Shown here in pieces: positions 25,817-34,725 of a stretch of DNA of 45,665 nt. Every line of letters starts with the position of its first letter. Position 1 is the first letter of the stretch. The notes below the pieces were generated by a model that worked only from the letters and a program-made list of their open reading frames with translations, searched no databases and had not been told where the DNA came from. A program made the translations under genes and the position numbers. This DNA comes from Flavobacterium psychrophilum DSM 3660 = ATCC 49418. GTDB taxonomy: Bacteria; Bacteroidota; Bacteroidia; Flavobacteriales; Flavobacteriaceae. The stretch covers positions 1 through 45,665 of the forward strand of contig NZ_MUHE01000047.1 in the NCBI RefSeq assembly GCF_002217405.1, given 5' to 3'.

Positions 25817-26806
25817 ATGTCTACAAAAAACATACGCCTAGAAGTAATGCAATTTCTAGAAAATAAAATTGACGGATTTGTTGACCAATATTTAATTCCA
25901 ATAGAAAAAATATGGCAACCAACTGATTTTTTACCTAATTCCGAAAGCGAAACTTTCTTTGAAGAAGTAAAAGAATTACGTGAAATAGCAAAAGAATTGC
26001 CTTATGATTTTTGGGTAACCCTCGTAGGCGACACCATTACTGAAGAAGCACTACCAACCTACGAATCATGGCTTATGGACGTAGATGGCGTAGGACAAGC
26101 AGAACAAAACGGCTGGTCTAAATGGGTACGACAATGGACTGGAGAAGAAAACCGCCACGGAGATTTACTAAACAAATACTTGTATTTATCAGGTCGTGTA
26201 AATATGCGTGAGATAGAGATAACAACACAACATCTTATAGCTGATGGTTTTGATATAGGAACGGGTCGTGACCCTTACAAAAATTTTGTTTACACTAGTT
26301 TTCAGGAATTAGCAACCTACATTTCGCACAATAGAGTTTCGCAAATTGCAAAACAATATGGCGACAATAAATTAGCCAAAATATGTAAAATGATTGCTGG
26401 CGACGAAATGCGTCATCATCATGCTTATTCAGAATTTGTAAATCAAATTTTTAAAGTAGATCCAAGTGAAATGCTTTTGGCTTTCAATTATATGATGAAA
26501 CAAAAAATTGTAATGCCTGCGCAATTTCTTCGTGAATCTGGAGAAAAAATAAGCTCGGCATTCGTAAATTTTTCTGATTCTGCACAACGAATAGGTGTAT
26601 ATACAGCTTCCGACTATGTAGATATTATGCAAAAACTCATAGAAAAATGGGAAATAGAAAAACTTTCAAATCTTACTGACGAAGCCGAAAAAGCACGTGA
26701 TTATTTGATGAAATTACCTGCCCGAATGGCGAAAATTTCTGAAAGATTGATTATTCCTGCTGAATCTCAACTTTTTAAATGGGTAGAGCCAGCTTTGATA
26801 AGATAA
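25817..26806 (+). CDS. Acyl-ACP desaturase (soluble di-iron type)
   Basis: A cytoplasmic di-iron oxygenase that inserts a double bond into acyl-ACP chains, related to plant stearoyl-ACP desaturase and mycobacterial DesA. The 329 residues show both iron-binding helical pairs: E110-E111-N-R-H114 and D196-E197-M-R-H200, with Glu76/77 and Glu164 as likely further ligands. It would need oxygen and a ferredoxin-type donor. It follows plsC closely and ends before a terminator at 26835. Confidence 0.9.
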   Translation: MSTKNIRLEVMQFLENKIDGFVDQYLIPIEKIWQPTDFLPNSESETFFEEVKELREIAKELPYDFWVTLVGDTITEEALPTYESWLMDVDGVGQAEQNGWSKWVRQWTGEENRHGDLLNKYLYLSGRVNMREIEITTQHLIADGFDIGTGRDPYKNFVYTSFQELATYISHNRVSQIAKQYGDNKLAKICKMIAGDEMRHHHAYSEFVNQIFKVDPSEMLLAFNYMMKQKIVMPAQFLRESGEKISSAFVNFSDSAQRIGVYTASDYVDIMQKLIEKWEIEKLSNLTDEAEKARDYLMKLPARMAKISERLIIPAESQLFKWVEPALIR

Positions 26807-26834
26807 AAAACTTTAAGATCATAGAAAACAGACT

Positions 26835-26863
26835 AAATCCTTTCCCTAAAGAAAGGATTTTTT
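26835..26863 (+). terminator. Rho-independent terminator after the desaturase gene
   Basis: AAATCCTTTC (26835-26844) pairs with GAAAGGATTT (26851-26860) around CCTAAA, followed by T. It shows that the HD gene does not begin upstream at 26779 within the desaturase coding region. Confidence 0.8.
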
Positions 26864-26877
26864 GTAAAACAGAAATT

Positions 26878-27525
26878 ATGAAAAACCTCATCAACAAAAC
26901 AATTCTATTCGTAAAACAGAAGCTAGAAAATGCCGAAGGCGGGCACGATTGGTTTCATATAGAGCGTGTTTACAAAAATGCAATTCTAATTGCTTCAGCG
27001 GAAAAATGCAATGAAATGGTTGTAAAATTGGGCGCATTATTACACGATATTGCCGACAGTAAGTTTTATAATGGCGATGAAACCGTTGGTCCAAAAATGG
27101 CTAGAGAATTCCTAGAAGCAGAAAACGTTTCGGAAGAAATAATTAGTCATGTCATTAAGATTATCGAAAACATTTCTTTTAAAGGCGGAAATTTTAATAA
27201 AAATTTCGCATCAAAAGAATTAGAAATCGTACAAGATGCAGATAGGTTAGATGCTATTGGTGCCATAGGAATTGCTAGAACTTTCAATTATGGAGGCTTC
27301 AAAAATCGCCAGTTATACAATCCTGAAATTGTGCCAAATCTTAGTATGAATAAAGAAGAATATAAAAATTCTGAATCCCCAACATTAAATCATTTTTACG
27401 AAAAATTACTTTTATTGAAAGATAAAATGAATACAGAAACTGGTAAAAAAATTGCCCAAGAACGGCACCATTATATGGAAACTTTTCTTGAGCAATTTCA
27501 TTTTGAATGGAATGGGGAACGCTAA
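26878..27525 (+). CDS. HD-domain phosphohydrolase, YedJ-like
   Basis: A metal-dependent phosphohydrolase of 215 residues. HD-family ligands are visible as His23 and His27 (GGHDWFHIERV), His56-Asp57 (LGALLHDIAD) and Asp120/Asp122 (VQDADRLDAIG). The order and the AIGIART segment match the E. coli YedJ group; the substrate is unknown. The ATG at 26878 is used because the alternative start lies before a terminator. It is convergent with the enoyl-CoA hydratase gene, with eight bases between stops. Confidence 0.87.
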   Translation: MKNLINKTILFVKQKLENAEGGHDWFHIERVYKNAILIASAEKCNEMVVKLGALLHDIADSKFYNGDETVGPKMAREFLEAENVSEEIISHVIKIIENISFKGGNFNKNFASKELEIVQDADRLDAIGAIGIARTFNYGGFKNRQLYNPEIVPNLSMNKEEYKNSESPTLNHFYEKLLLLKDKMNTETGKKIAQERHHYMETFLEQFHFEWNGER

Positions 27526-27533
27526 ATTTTAGC

Positions 27534-28316
27534 TTATTTTCCAACAAAAACAGCTCTTCTTTTTTCTAAAAAAGCAGTGGTTCCTTCTTTAAAATCATCG
27601 GTAGCAAAACATTCGCCAAAAGCTTTAATTTCTGCATCAAAACCATTGGTGCCATCTTTATAATTGGCATTTATAGCTTCAATTGCTTTAGAAATAGCGG
27701 CTGGCGAATTTCTCATGATTTTATCGGCAATTGTCATATAAGTTGACATTAAATCAGTTTGCGAAACAACATGATTTACTAATCCGTATGCTTTTGCTGT
27801 TATGGCATCAATCATGCCTGCCGTCATAATCATTTCCATGGCGCGTCCTTTACCAATTAGTTGTGGCAAACGTTGTGTTCCTCCGTAACCAGGAATAACG
27901 CCTAGTGAAGTTTCTGGCAATCCCATTTTTGCATTCTCGGAAGCAATACGAAAATGACATGCCATGGCGAGTTCTAGTCCGCCACCTAATGCAAAACCAT
28001 TAATTGCTGCAATAACTGGTGTTTTCATGTTTTCGATAAAATCGAATAAGATTTCTTGTCCTTTGGCGGCTAACATGGCGCCTTCGTGGTCTGAAAAATG
28101 AGCAAATTCTGAAATATCAGCACCTGCTACAAATGCTTTTTCGCCACTTCCTGTTATAATAATAACTTTAACAGCTTCGTTTGCATCGATCATTTTTAAA
28201 GTTTCGTGCAGCTCTTGGATAGTAGCTTTATTGAGCGCGTTTAATTTCTCTGGACGGTTTATAAAAATGGTTGCAATTCCTTTTTCGTGTTCTAAAATAA
28301 TATTTTCTAATGCCAT
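27534..28316 (-). CDS. Enoyl-CoA hydratase/isomerase (crotonase family)
   Basis: A 260-residue enzyme of fatty-acid beta-oxidation or a related CoA pathway. The oxyanion-hole segment AGADI is at 64-68 and the second one at GGGLELAMAC. Both catalytic glutamates of true hydratases are present, Glu115 and Glu135 (GLPETSLGVIPGYGG). It is the last gene of a leftward operon, three bases after the histidine kinase gene. Confidence 0.9.
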   Translation of the reverse strand: MALENIILEHEKGIATIFINRPEKLNALNKATIQELHETLKMIDANEAVKVIIITGSGEKAFVAGADISEFAHFSDHEGAMLAAKGQEILFDFIENMKTPVIAAINGFALGGGLELAMACHFRIASENAKMGLPETSLGVIPGYGGTQRLPQLIGKGRAMEMIMTAGMIDAITAKAYGLVNHVVSQTDLMSTYMTIADKIMRNSPAAISKAIEAINANYKDGTNGFDAEIKAFGECFATDDFKEGTTAFLEKRRAVFVGK

Positions 28317-28319
28317 GAT

Positions 28320-29795
28320 TTATTGATTTGTTATGGGTAATGAAACGGTAAATGTTGTTCCTTTATTTATTTCTGAGTCAAAAGTAATCGTTCCGTTATA
28401 ATTTTCGATGATATTTTTTATAATTCCCAAACCCAGTCCCATTCCGCTAGATTTTGTGGTAAATTTTGGTTCGAAAATCCTATCAAAATCTGCTATTGCA
28501 ATTCCTTTGCCGTTGTCTTTTACAGTAATTACGGCGTTGTTAGCTTCTTTATTTACTGAAACCCAAATTTTCTTAAATACTTGTTCTTCGGGAATGGCTT
28601 GTAAGGCGTTTTTAACCAAATTGGTAATAATTCGTATGAGTTGTGTTCTGTCTATTGTGGTGATAATTTCCTCTAAATTAGAATAAAATTCTATAAAACC
28701 TTCATTAAAAATATCTAAGGTTAATTTTACTACATCTACTACATTTATAGTTTCATTTTGTTGTGCTGGCATAGATGCGAAGTTAGAAAAGGCAGATGCT
28801 ACGGCACTCATCGTGTCTATTTGCTGTATTAAGGTTTTGGAGTAATCATTTAGTTTTTGGGTAACATTGGGGTCTGTGGGGTCAAATTTTCGTTGGTAAC
28901 TCTGCACTGTCAGTCGCATAGGTGTTAGCGGGTTTTTAATCTCATGTGCTACTTGTTTTGCCATTTCTCGCCAAGCACCTTCACGTTCGCTTTGGGCTAT
29001 TTTATTGGCGCTTTCTTCTAGTTCGTCGATCATATTATTGTAGGAATGAACCAGATTATCTATTTCGTAACTATTGCTAATTAGTTCAATTTTTTTGTTT
29101 TTTTCGGTTAGACTGGTTTTAGTTAGGCTGTTCGAAATTGTTTCTAACGATTTGGTAATATATCGAGATAAATATAAAGCTATCCAAATAGAAATAACGA
29201 ACATTGCAAGGTACACAAACCCGAAAATTTTTAGGAATTCTTCTATTTGTTTTTGATAAAATGTGTTGTCTTCTTTATAGGGTAATCGTATGATTCCGAT
29301 AGGATTTTTCTCTACATAATCCATCAAATAGCTATATGAAAACTGGAAGTTGTTTTCTTTGTTTTCGATCGAGTTTATGTATCTGTTGTTTGCAGATTCC
29401 TTAACTTTTTCTATAACAATATTTGGAATATTTGGTGCAATTTGACCTTTAATTATTGGTGCGTTCGAGGTAATGAGTAGCCTTCCAGTTAGGTCATACA
29501 TATCTATTTCGATATCATGAATGTTAGAAATTTCGAAAATTTTCCCTTTAAATATTGACGGAATATTGAATGTCGTTAACGGATGTGGCGTGGTTGCCAG
29601 GACATACTGAAGGTGTTGTTTTATCTGATTTTCTTTGCTTATTAGTAATTCCTGATTGTATTCTTTGCTTTCGTATTGGAAATGAATTAACGAAACACCT
29701 GCAATTAAAATAGAAGATATGATGGTGATAAGAATCATCGATAAAAAGATTCTTACACGCAATGACCAACTTTTAATTTTAAAAATAGAATTCAT
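28320..29795 (-). CDS. Orphan sensor histidine kinase, NtrY-like
   Basis: An inner-membrane sensor of 491 residues. A membrane helix at about 16-38, an extracytoplasmic sensing region (about 40-185) and a second helix (190-210) are followed by a HAMP-like linker. Next come the dimerisation domain with phospho-acceptor His284 (AHEIKNPLTPMRL) and the ATPase with N-box (TNLVKNALQAI), DNGKGI and GMGLGLGI motifs. The HEIKNPLTP form is NtrY-like. No response regulator lies nearby. The start codon directly follows the hemJ stop with no gap, so it is translated from the haem operon; its signal is unknown. Confidence 0.88.
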   Translation of the reverse strand: MNSIFKIKSWSLRVRIFLSMILITIISSILIAGVSLIHFQYESKEYNQELLISKENQIKQHLQYVLATTPHPLTTFNIPSIFKGKIFEISNIHDIEIDMYDLTGRLLITSNAPIIKGQIAPNIPNIVIEKVKESANNRYINSIENKENNFQFSYSYLMDYVEKNPIGIIRLPYKEDNTFYQKQIEEFLKIFGFVYLAMFVISIWIALYLSRYITKSLETISNSLTKTSLTEKNKKIELISNSYEIDNLVHSYNNMIDELEESANKIAQSEREGAWREMAKQVAHEIKNPLTPMRLTVQSYQRKFDPTDPNVTQKLNDYSKTLIQQIDTMSAVASAFSNFASMPAQQNETINVVDVVKLTLDIFNEGFIEFYSNLEEIITTIDRTQLIRIITNLVKNALQAIPEEQVFKKIWVSVNKEANNAVITVKDNGKGIAIADFDRIFEPKFTTKSSGMGLGLGIIKNIIENYNGTITFDSEINKGTTFTVSLPITNQ

Positions 29796-30338
29796 TTATT
29801 TGTTTTTTTCACGTATTCGTTTGTAAAACTTAAACCCCAGCATGATTAATACCGAAAACAAAAAGATGCCAATAACACCGTAAATCCAGTTGAAAGCATT
29901 TTTTAAAATTATTAAAAAAACAATAGCAAATAGTATTATCGTTGCGCCTTCGTTCCACAAACGCATAACATTTGAAGAATACTTGAATTTGCCGTTTTGC
30001 AATTGATTATATATTTGATGGCATTTTAGATGGTATAAATATAACAGACAGACAAAGACTAATTTTATTTGAAAATAATCTGCTTGTAGTATTGCTGGAT
30101 TTAGGTAAAGCAACCAAAAAGCGAAAATACTTGCTACAATTGCACTAGGCCAAGTAATAATATACCACAAACGGTAAGTCATTATTTTAAATTGGGCAAG
30201 CAAAATTTCGCGATCGGGCGAGGGTTTTTCATTTGCTTCAATTTGATATACAAAGAAGCGAACTATATTAAACAAACCTACAAACCAAGTGATTACAAAA
30301 ATTAAATGTAGCGATTTTATGTAATTGTAGTATTCCAT
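29796..30338 (-). CDS. hemJ: Protoporphyrinogen IX oxidase HemJ
   Basis: HemJ oxidises protoporphyrinogen IX to protoporphyrin IX, the step before ferrochelatase, in the inner membrane. The 180-residue protein has four to five membrane helices. Family signatures are visible: H11 in SLHLIFVITWFVGLF, R27 in VRFFVY, M53-xx-RLW in helix 2, and MRLWNE near 125. Such proteins are often labelled CopD-family or hypothetical. Placement between hemH and a kinase in one operon supports the haem call. Confidence 0.85.
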   Translation of the reverse strand: MEYYNYIKSLHLIFVITWFVGLFNIVRFFVYQIEANEKPSPDREILLAQFKIMTYRLWYIITWPSAIVASIFAFWLLYLNPAILQADYFQIKLVFVCLLYLYHLKCHQIYNQLQNGKFKYSSNVMRLWNEGATIILFAIVFLIILKNAFNWIYGVIGIFLFSVLIMLGFKFYKRIREKNK

Positions 30339-30370
30339 GAGAGCATTTATTATCTGTCAGTTATTTTCTT

Positions 30371-31390
30371 TTAGCCTTTTTTCTGAAAATCTTTAATCCA
30401 ATTTGCAATCACTTCGCACCATTGGTCTTCATCATTCATACAAGGAATTGCTAAAAATTCTTCTCCTCCGTTTTCTTTAAACTGATGATTGGCTTCCATA
30501 GCAATTTCTTCTAATGTTTCTAAACAATCCGATACGAAAGCTGGTGTTACTACGGCTAATTTTTTAATTCCTTTCTTGGGCATTTTGTTTACTTCAACAT
30601 CTGTATAAGGCGTTAGCCATTTGTCACCTGCCAATCGGGATTGAAAAGTCTGACTATATTTTCCTTCGGGAATTCCTAGTAATTTTACCACTTGCTTTGT
30701 GGTTTCGTAACACTGATGGCGATAACAAAATTCGTGTGCAGGCGAGGGTGTGTTGCAACAAGAACCGTCTATTTTGCAGTGCGATTTTGTAACATCGGTC
30801 TTGCGAATATGTCTTTCTGGAATTCCGTGATAAGAAAACAACAAATGATCGTAATTGTAACTTGCTAAATGTTTTTGTATCGAATTAGCTAAGGCTTTAC
30901 TATAATCTGGTTTGTTGTAAAAAGCGGGAACAATTGTAAAGCTCATGTCTGGAAAATGCTTCGCTCGCAACTCTTCTGCCAAAACTAAAATTGTAGTGGT
31001 CGATGCCATGGCATGTTGTGGGTACAAGGGAAAAAGCATCACTTCATTTACCCCTTTGTCGCTTAGTTCTTGCAACCCTTTTAGGATTGTCATGGTTCCG
31101 TAGCGCATGGCTAACGAAACAGGAATATCTGTTAAGGCTTGCACTTTTTTGTGCATTTTTTTCGAAATCACAATAAGGGGCGAGCCTTCTGGTGTCCAGA
31201 TTTTTGCGTATGCTTCGGCCGATTTTTCTGGTCTTTTTCTTAAAATAATACCACGAACTAATAAGGCTCTTAATAAATACGGGACATCGATTACGTATTT
31301 GTCCATCAAAAATTCATCTAAATAAGGCTTAACATCTTTTGCTGTTGGGCTTTCTGGCGATCCTAGATTTACTAATAAAACTCCTTTCAT
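30371..31390 (-). CDS. hemH: Ferrochelatase
   Basis: It inserts Fe2+ into protoporphyrin IX, the last step of protohaem synthesis. The 339-residue protein has the catalytic His188 (FSYHGIPERH) and the conserved Glu-rich helix SDCLETLEEI near 287. An internal cysteine group C205-x5-C211-C212-x9-C222-x4-C227 lies in the region where some bacterial ferrochelatases hold a [2Fe-2S] cluster, so a cluster is likely. It is preceded by the AraC-type gene (three bases) and followed by hemJ (32 bases). Confidence 0.96.
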   Translation of the reverse strand: MKGVLLVNLGSPESPTAKDVKPYLDEFLMDKYVIDVPYLLRALLVRGIILRKRPEKSAEAYAKIWTPEGSPLIVISKKMHKKVQALTDIPVSLAMRYGTMTILKGLQELSDKGVNEVMLFPLYPQHAMASTTTILVLAEELRAKHFPDMSFTIVPAFYNKPDYSKALANSIQKHLASYNYDHLLFSYHGIPERHIRKTDVTKSHCKIDGSCCNTPSPAHEFCYRHQCYETTKQVVKLLGIPEGKYSQTFQSRLAGDKWLTPYTDVEVNKMPKKGIKKLAVVTPAFVSDCLETLEEIAMEANHQFKENGGEEFLAIPCMNDEDQWCEVIANWIKDFQKKG

Positions 31391-31393
31391 CTT

Positions 31394-32260
31394 TTATAAA
31401 CTTTTTTCTAATAAATATTTCTTTGGTGTTGTAGCGAATTTCTTTTTAAAAGCGGCTATAAAATGGCTTCCGGTACTATAGCCAATTTTTAAACCCACTT
31501 CGTTTACATTATAAGATCCTGAATCTAATAATTTTCGGGCTTGCTCCATCTTGTAATCAAACAAAAAACCATAAACTGTATCGCCGTATATTTGCTTGAA
31601 ACCCATTTTTAGTTTCTTTAAATTTAAACCTATTTCATCAGCTAACTCTTGTAAACCTGGGGGTTCTGCCATGTTAGCAATAATAATTTCTTTGGCTTTT
31701 TTTATTTTTAAAACATTTTCTTCATCTATCAAAAATGGGCATTGCTCTGCATTTGGGTCTTCGGAACGGTTAAAAAACAAACTCAACAATTCGTAGCCTT
31801 TTCCTTTATAGTATAAATTTTTTATTGATGGGTTCAAGTTGTAATAAAACATTTGATTTAAAACAATGGCCATTGATGGAGAAATGTTTTCTTCGCCATA
31901 ATATTTTTTGTCTCTATTTTCATCACTCAAAAACGGAATATGCTCTGTATCTGTAGAAAACAAGCGGTGAAATTTTTTGATAGAAACCAATATAGAAATT
32001 AACCATGATTTTGGCTCGATTTCTAAATGCAAAGGCAATTCTTTTTGCGGATTATAAAACAGCAAAGATTTTTCTTCCTTCAGATCTAAAGTGTAATTTC
32101 CTTGATTGAAGATAAATTTTGCGTTGCCTTTTAATCCGAAATGAAATTGTATTAATCCATTGTTTACCTGTCGCTCGAAAGAAACCGTTTTATCCGAATC
32201 ATTCTGAAAACGAATCAGGATAAAATCATCATCAATTTTTATTTCTTCGGCTGAACTCAT
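31394..32260 (-). CDS. AraC-family transcriptional regulator
   Basis: A DNA-binding regulator of 288 residues. The N-terminal part (about 1-180) is a cupin-like sensing domain resembling the PchR type. The C-terminal 100 residues contain two helix-turn-helix motifs (LQELADEIGLNLKKLKMGF and NVNEVGLKIGYSTGSHFIAAF). It heads the hemH-hemJ operon and is divergent from hemA. Regulation of haem or iron genes is a natural guess, as PchR-type proteins answer siderophores, but no ligand can be read from the sequence. Confidence 0.85.
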   Translation of the reverse strand: MSSAEEIKIDDDFILIRFQNDSDKTVSFERQVNNGLIQFHFGLKGNAKFIFNQGNYTLDLKEEKSLLFYNPQKELPLHLEIEPKSWLISILVSIKKFHRLFSTDTEHIPFLSDENRDKKYYGEENISPSMAIVLNQMFYYNLNPSIKNLYYKGKGYELLSLFFNRSEDPNAEQCPFLIDEENVLKIKKAKEIIIANMAEPPGLQELADEIGLNLKKLKMGFKQIYGDTVYGFLFDYKMEQARKLLDSGSYNVNEVGLKIGYSTGSHFIAAFKKKFATTPKKYLLEKSL

Positions 32261-32300
32261 AGCGATGTTTTTTTTGTCAAATTTGAATAAAATCGAATTC

Positions 32301-32325
32301 TTTATTTAGAATTATTCTAAATAAA
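32301..32325. promoter_or_regulatory. Perfect 12-1-12 palindrome, Fur-family/Irr-type operator candidate
   Basis: The left arm TTTATTTAGAAT is mirrored perfectly about one central T. Its core fits the alphaproteobacterial Irr box pattern TTTAGAA-N3-TTCTAAA at all 14 fixed positions and also the 7-1-7 layout of Fur/PerR sites (TTAGAAT-T-ATTCTAA). It lies 41-65 bases before the araC-type start and 164 bases before hemA. The absence of GC pairs and of a T-run argues against a terminator. Which protein binds it is unknown. Confidence 0.6.
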
Positions 32326-32453
32326 TATTTCCGTAAGGCTTGATTTTAATGCAAAAATAAAAGAAATAACGATAGAAATCTATTTTTTAATAAAAAAATC
32401 TCTTAGCGACACAAATAGAACTTCTAGCGTTACTTTTATAAATAGGATAACTA

Positions 32454-32461
32454 TACTTTTG
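32454..32461 (+). promoter_or_regulatory. Candidate -7 box of hemA
   Basis: TACTTTTG followed by C fits TAnnTTTG, 27 bases before the ATG. It overlaps an in-frame TTG at 32459, which rules that codon out as the real start. Confidence 0.5.
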
Positions 32462-32488
32462 CTTAACTTTTTGAATAAAGTGACAACT

Positions 32489-33730
32489 ATGGAGAACAAT
32501 ACAATTCCGAAGCACAACACTTTTTATGCCATTGGCCTAAATTATAAAAAAGCTGATGCAGAGATTCGTGGAAAATTTAGTATCGATGCGCAATCGAAAT
32601 CTAACTTATTGCAACAAGCAAAAACCGAAGGGATAGAAAGCTTAATCGTAACTTCGACCTGTAACAGAACCGAGATTTATGGTTTTGCCCAGCATCCGTT
32701 TCAACTCATCAAATTACTTTGTGAGAACTCGAAAGGTACTGTTGAAGATTTTCAAAAAGTAGCCTATGTATATAAAAATCAGGAGGCCATTTCTCATTTA
32801 TTTAAAGTGGGTACTGGTTTAGACAGTCAGATTCTTGGTGATTTCGAGATTATTAGCCAAATAAAAATTGCATTTACAGAAAGTAAAGCCTTAGATCTTG
32901 CCAATTCTTTTATGGAAAGATTGGTAAATTCTGTCATTCAAGCTAGTAAAAGAATAAAAACTGATACTGATATTTCGTCTGGAGCAACCTCTGTTTCATT
33001 TGCATCAGTACAATACATTATGAAAAATGTAGCAAATATTGGAGAGAAAAATATTCTGCTCTTTGGCACAGGAAAAATAGGAAGAAATACTTGCGAAAAT
33101 TTAGTAAAACATTCTAAAAATGAGCATATCACTTTAATAAATAGAACCAAAGACAAAGCCGAAAAACTTGCTGGAAAACTCAATCTGATTGTAAAAGATT
33201 ATGCCGATTTGCATATCGAATTACAAAAAGCTGATGTTTTAGTTGTAGCAACTGGAGCCCAAAACCCAACGATAGACAAAGCTATTTTAAATCTAAAAAA
33301 ACCATTACTCATACTAGATTTATCGATTCCGAAGAATGTAAATAGTGATGTAAATGAATTAGAAAACGTAACCTTAGTTCACCTAGATGATTTGTCGCAA
33401 ATTACCGATGAAACTCTCGAAAAAAGAAAACTACACATTCCTGCCGCTGAAGCCATTATCGAAGAAATAAAAAACGAATTTAGCAGCTGGATGAACGGAC
33501 GCAAATATGCCCCAACAATTCATGCGCTCAAAGCAAAATTGAATACCATAAAAGAAAAAGAGCTAATCTTTCAGAGAAAAAAACTATCCAATTTCGATGA
33601 AGAACAAGCAGAACTTATTAGCAACCGTATTATTCAAAAAATAACCAATCACTTCGCCAATCATCTCAAAGATGAAGAAACAATGGTCGATGAAAGCATC
33701 GATTATATCAATAAAATATTTCAATTATAA
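32489..33730 (+). CDS. hemA: Glutamyl-tRNA reductase
   Basis: It reduces glutamyl-tRNA to glutamate-1-semialdehyde, the committed step of C5-pathway tetrapyrrole synthesis. The 413-residue protein has the catalytic Cys58 (TSTCNRTEIYG), an NADPH-binding FGTGKIG motif near 192 and the C-terminal dimerisation helix. The ATG at 32489 is preferred over an upstream TTG that lies on the promoter. It is the first gene of the rightward haem cluster; hemC follows after 68 bases. Confidence 0.96.
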   Translation: MENNTIPKHNTFYAIGLNYKKADAEIRGKFSIDAQSKSNLLQQAKTEGIESLIVTSTCNRTEIYGFAQHPFQLIKLLCENSKGTVEDFQKVAYVYKNQEAISHLFKVGTGLDSQILGDFEIISQIKIAFTESKALDLANSFMERLVNSVIQASKRIKTDTDISSGATSVSFASVQYIMKNVANIGEKNILLFGTGKIGRNTCENLVKHSKNEHITLINRTKDKAEKLAGKLNLIVKDYADLHIELQKADVLVVATGAQNPTIDKAILNLKKPLLILDLSIPKNVNSDVNELENVTLVHLDDLSQITDETLEKRKLHIPAAEAIIEEIKNEFSSWMNGRKYAPTIHALKAKLNTIKEKELIFQRKKLSNFDEEQAELISNRIIQKITNHFANHLKDEETMVDESIDYINKIFQL

Positions 33731-33773
33731 CACTAAAAAAAACCACAATTCGCAACTATTAAAACGAGCGAAT

Positions 33774-33809
33774 TAGTGGCTAAAAACTTCACTAAATAGT
33801 GGCTAAAAA
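33774..33809 (+). repeat. 13-bp direct repeat over the hemC start
   Basis: TAGTGGCTAAAAA occurs at 33774-33786 and 33797-33809. The second copy contains the hemC GTG start. The first begins a seven-codon frame from GTG at 33776 whose TAG overlaps that GTG by one base. This looks like a small duplication of the 5' end of the gene and could couple translation. Confidence 0.6.
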
Positions 33810-34725
33810 AACAATAAAAATAGGAACTCGTGATAGTGAACTAGCGCTTTGGCAAGCACATCATGTCGAGAAAATGCTAAACGATTTAGGACATAAAACA
33901 AAAATTATAGCCGTAAAATCGCAAGGAGATATTATACTAGACAAACCACTTTACGAACTCGGAATAACTGGAATTTTTACAAAAACACTCGATATAGCTA
34001 TGGTAAATGGCGATATCGATATTGCTGTACATTCTATGAAAGACGTTCCAACCGCCTTACCACAAGGAATTGTGCAAGCAGCCGTTTTAGAAAGAGCCAA
34101 CGAAAAAGATATTTTAGTATATAACAACAATCTCGATTTCTTAAATACCCAAGCAACAATAGCCACAGGAAGTTTGCGAAGACAAGCCCAATGGTTGCAC
34201 AAATACCCAAATCATCAAGTGGTCGATTTGCGTGGAAACGTAAATACCCGAATGCAAAAATTGCAAGACAACAACTGGAATGGTGCCGTTTTTGCTGCAG
34301 CAGGTTTAGAAAGAATAAATATAAAACCAGAAAACTATATCAACTTAGACTGGATGATTCCCGCCCCTGCACAAGGCGCAATGATGGTCGTTGCCATGGG
34401 AAACGACACTTATTGTTTAGATGCTTTAGCAGAACTTAACCACATTGAAACCGAAATAACAACCTATATCGAACGCCAATTTTTAAGAACGCTAGAAGGC
34501 GGTTGTACTGCACCAATTGGAGCTTATGCAAGATTTAACGAAAAAGACGAAACAATTCATTTTCAAGGGGTTTTATTTTCATTAGACGGAAGTCAGAAAA
34601 TAGAAATCAAGAAAATAGTCGAAATACAAGAATGGAAACAATTAGGCTATCATGCTGGGCAAGAAATTTTTGAAAATGGTGGTGTACAACTAATGAAAAC
34701 CATCAAAGAAAAACTAAAAAAATAA
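33799..34725 (+). CDS. hemC: Porphobilinogen deaminase (hydroxymethylbilane synthase)
   Basis: It joins four porphobilinogen units into hydroxymethylbilane. The 308-residue protein has the catalytic Asp82 (HSMKDVP), the Arg-rich substrate site GSLRRQAQ and DLRGNVNTR, and Cys236 (LEGGCTAPIG), which holds the dipyrromethane cofactor. The start is GTG: the conserved opening MAKKTIKIGTRDSELAL begins there and no ATG is available. Its stop overlaps the hemD start by one base. Confidence 0.96.
   Translation: MAKKTIKIGTRDSELALWQAHHVEKMLNDLGHKTKIIAVKSQGDIILDKPLYELGITGIFTKTLDIAMVNGDIDIAVHSMKDVPTALPQGIVQAAVLERANEKDILVYNNNLDFLNTQATIATGSLRRQAQWLHKYPNHQVVDLRGNVNTRMQKLQDNNWNGAVFAAAGLERINIKPENYINLDWMIPAPAQGAMMVVAMGNDTYCLDALAELNHIETEITTYIERQFLRTLEGGCTAPIGAYARFNEKDETIHFQGVLFSLDGSQKIEIKKIVEIQEWKQLGYHAGQEIFENGGVQLMKTIKEKLKK

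Noticed and set aside
26779..26877. N-terminal extension of the HD hydrolase gene
   Set aside because: It overlaps the desaturase end and runs through a terminator hairpin; the extra residues do not fit the family.
32301..32325. Palindrome as a terminator for the araC or hemA transcripts
   Set aside because: The stem has very few GC pairs, no T-run follows, and it lies between two divergent starts where no terminator is needed.
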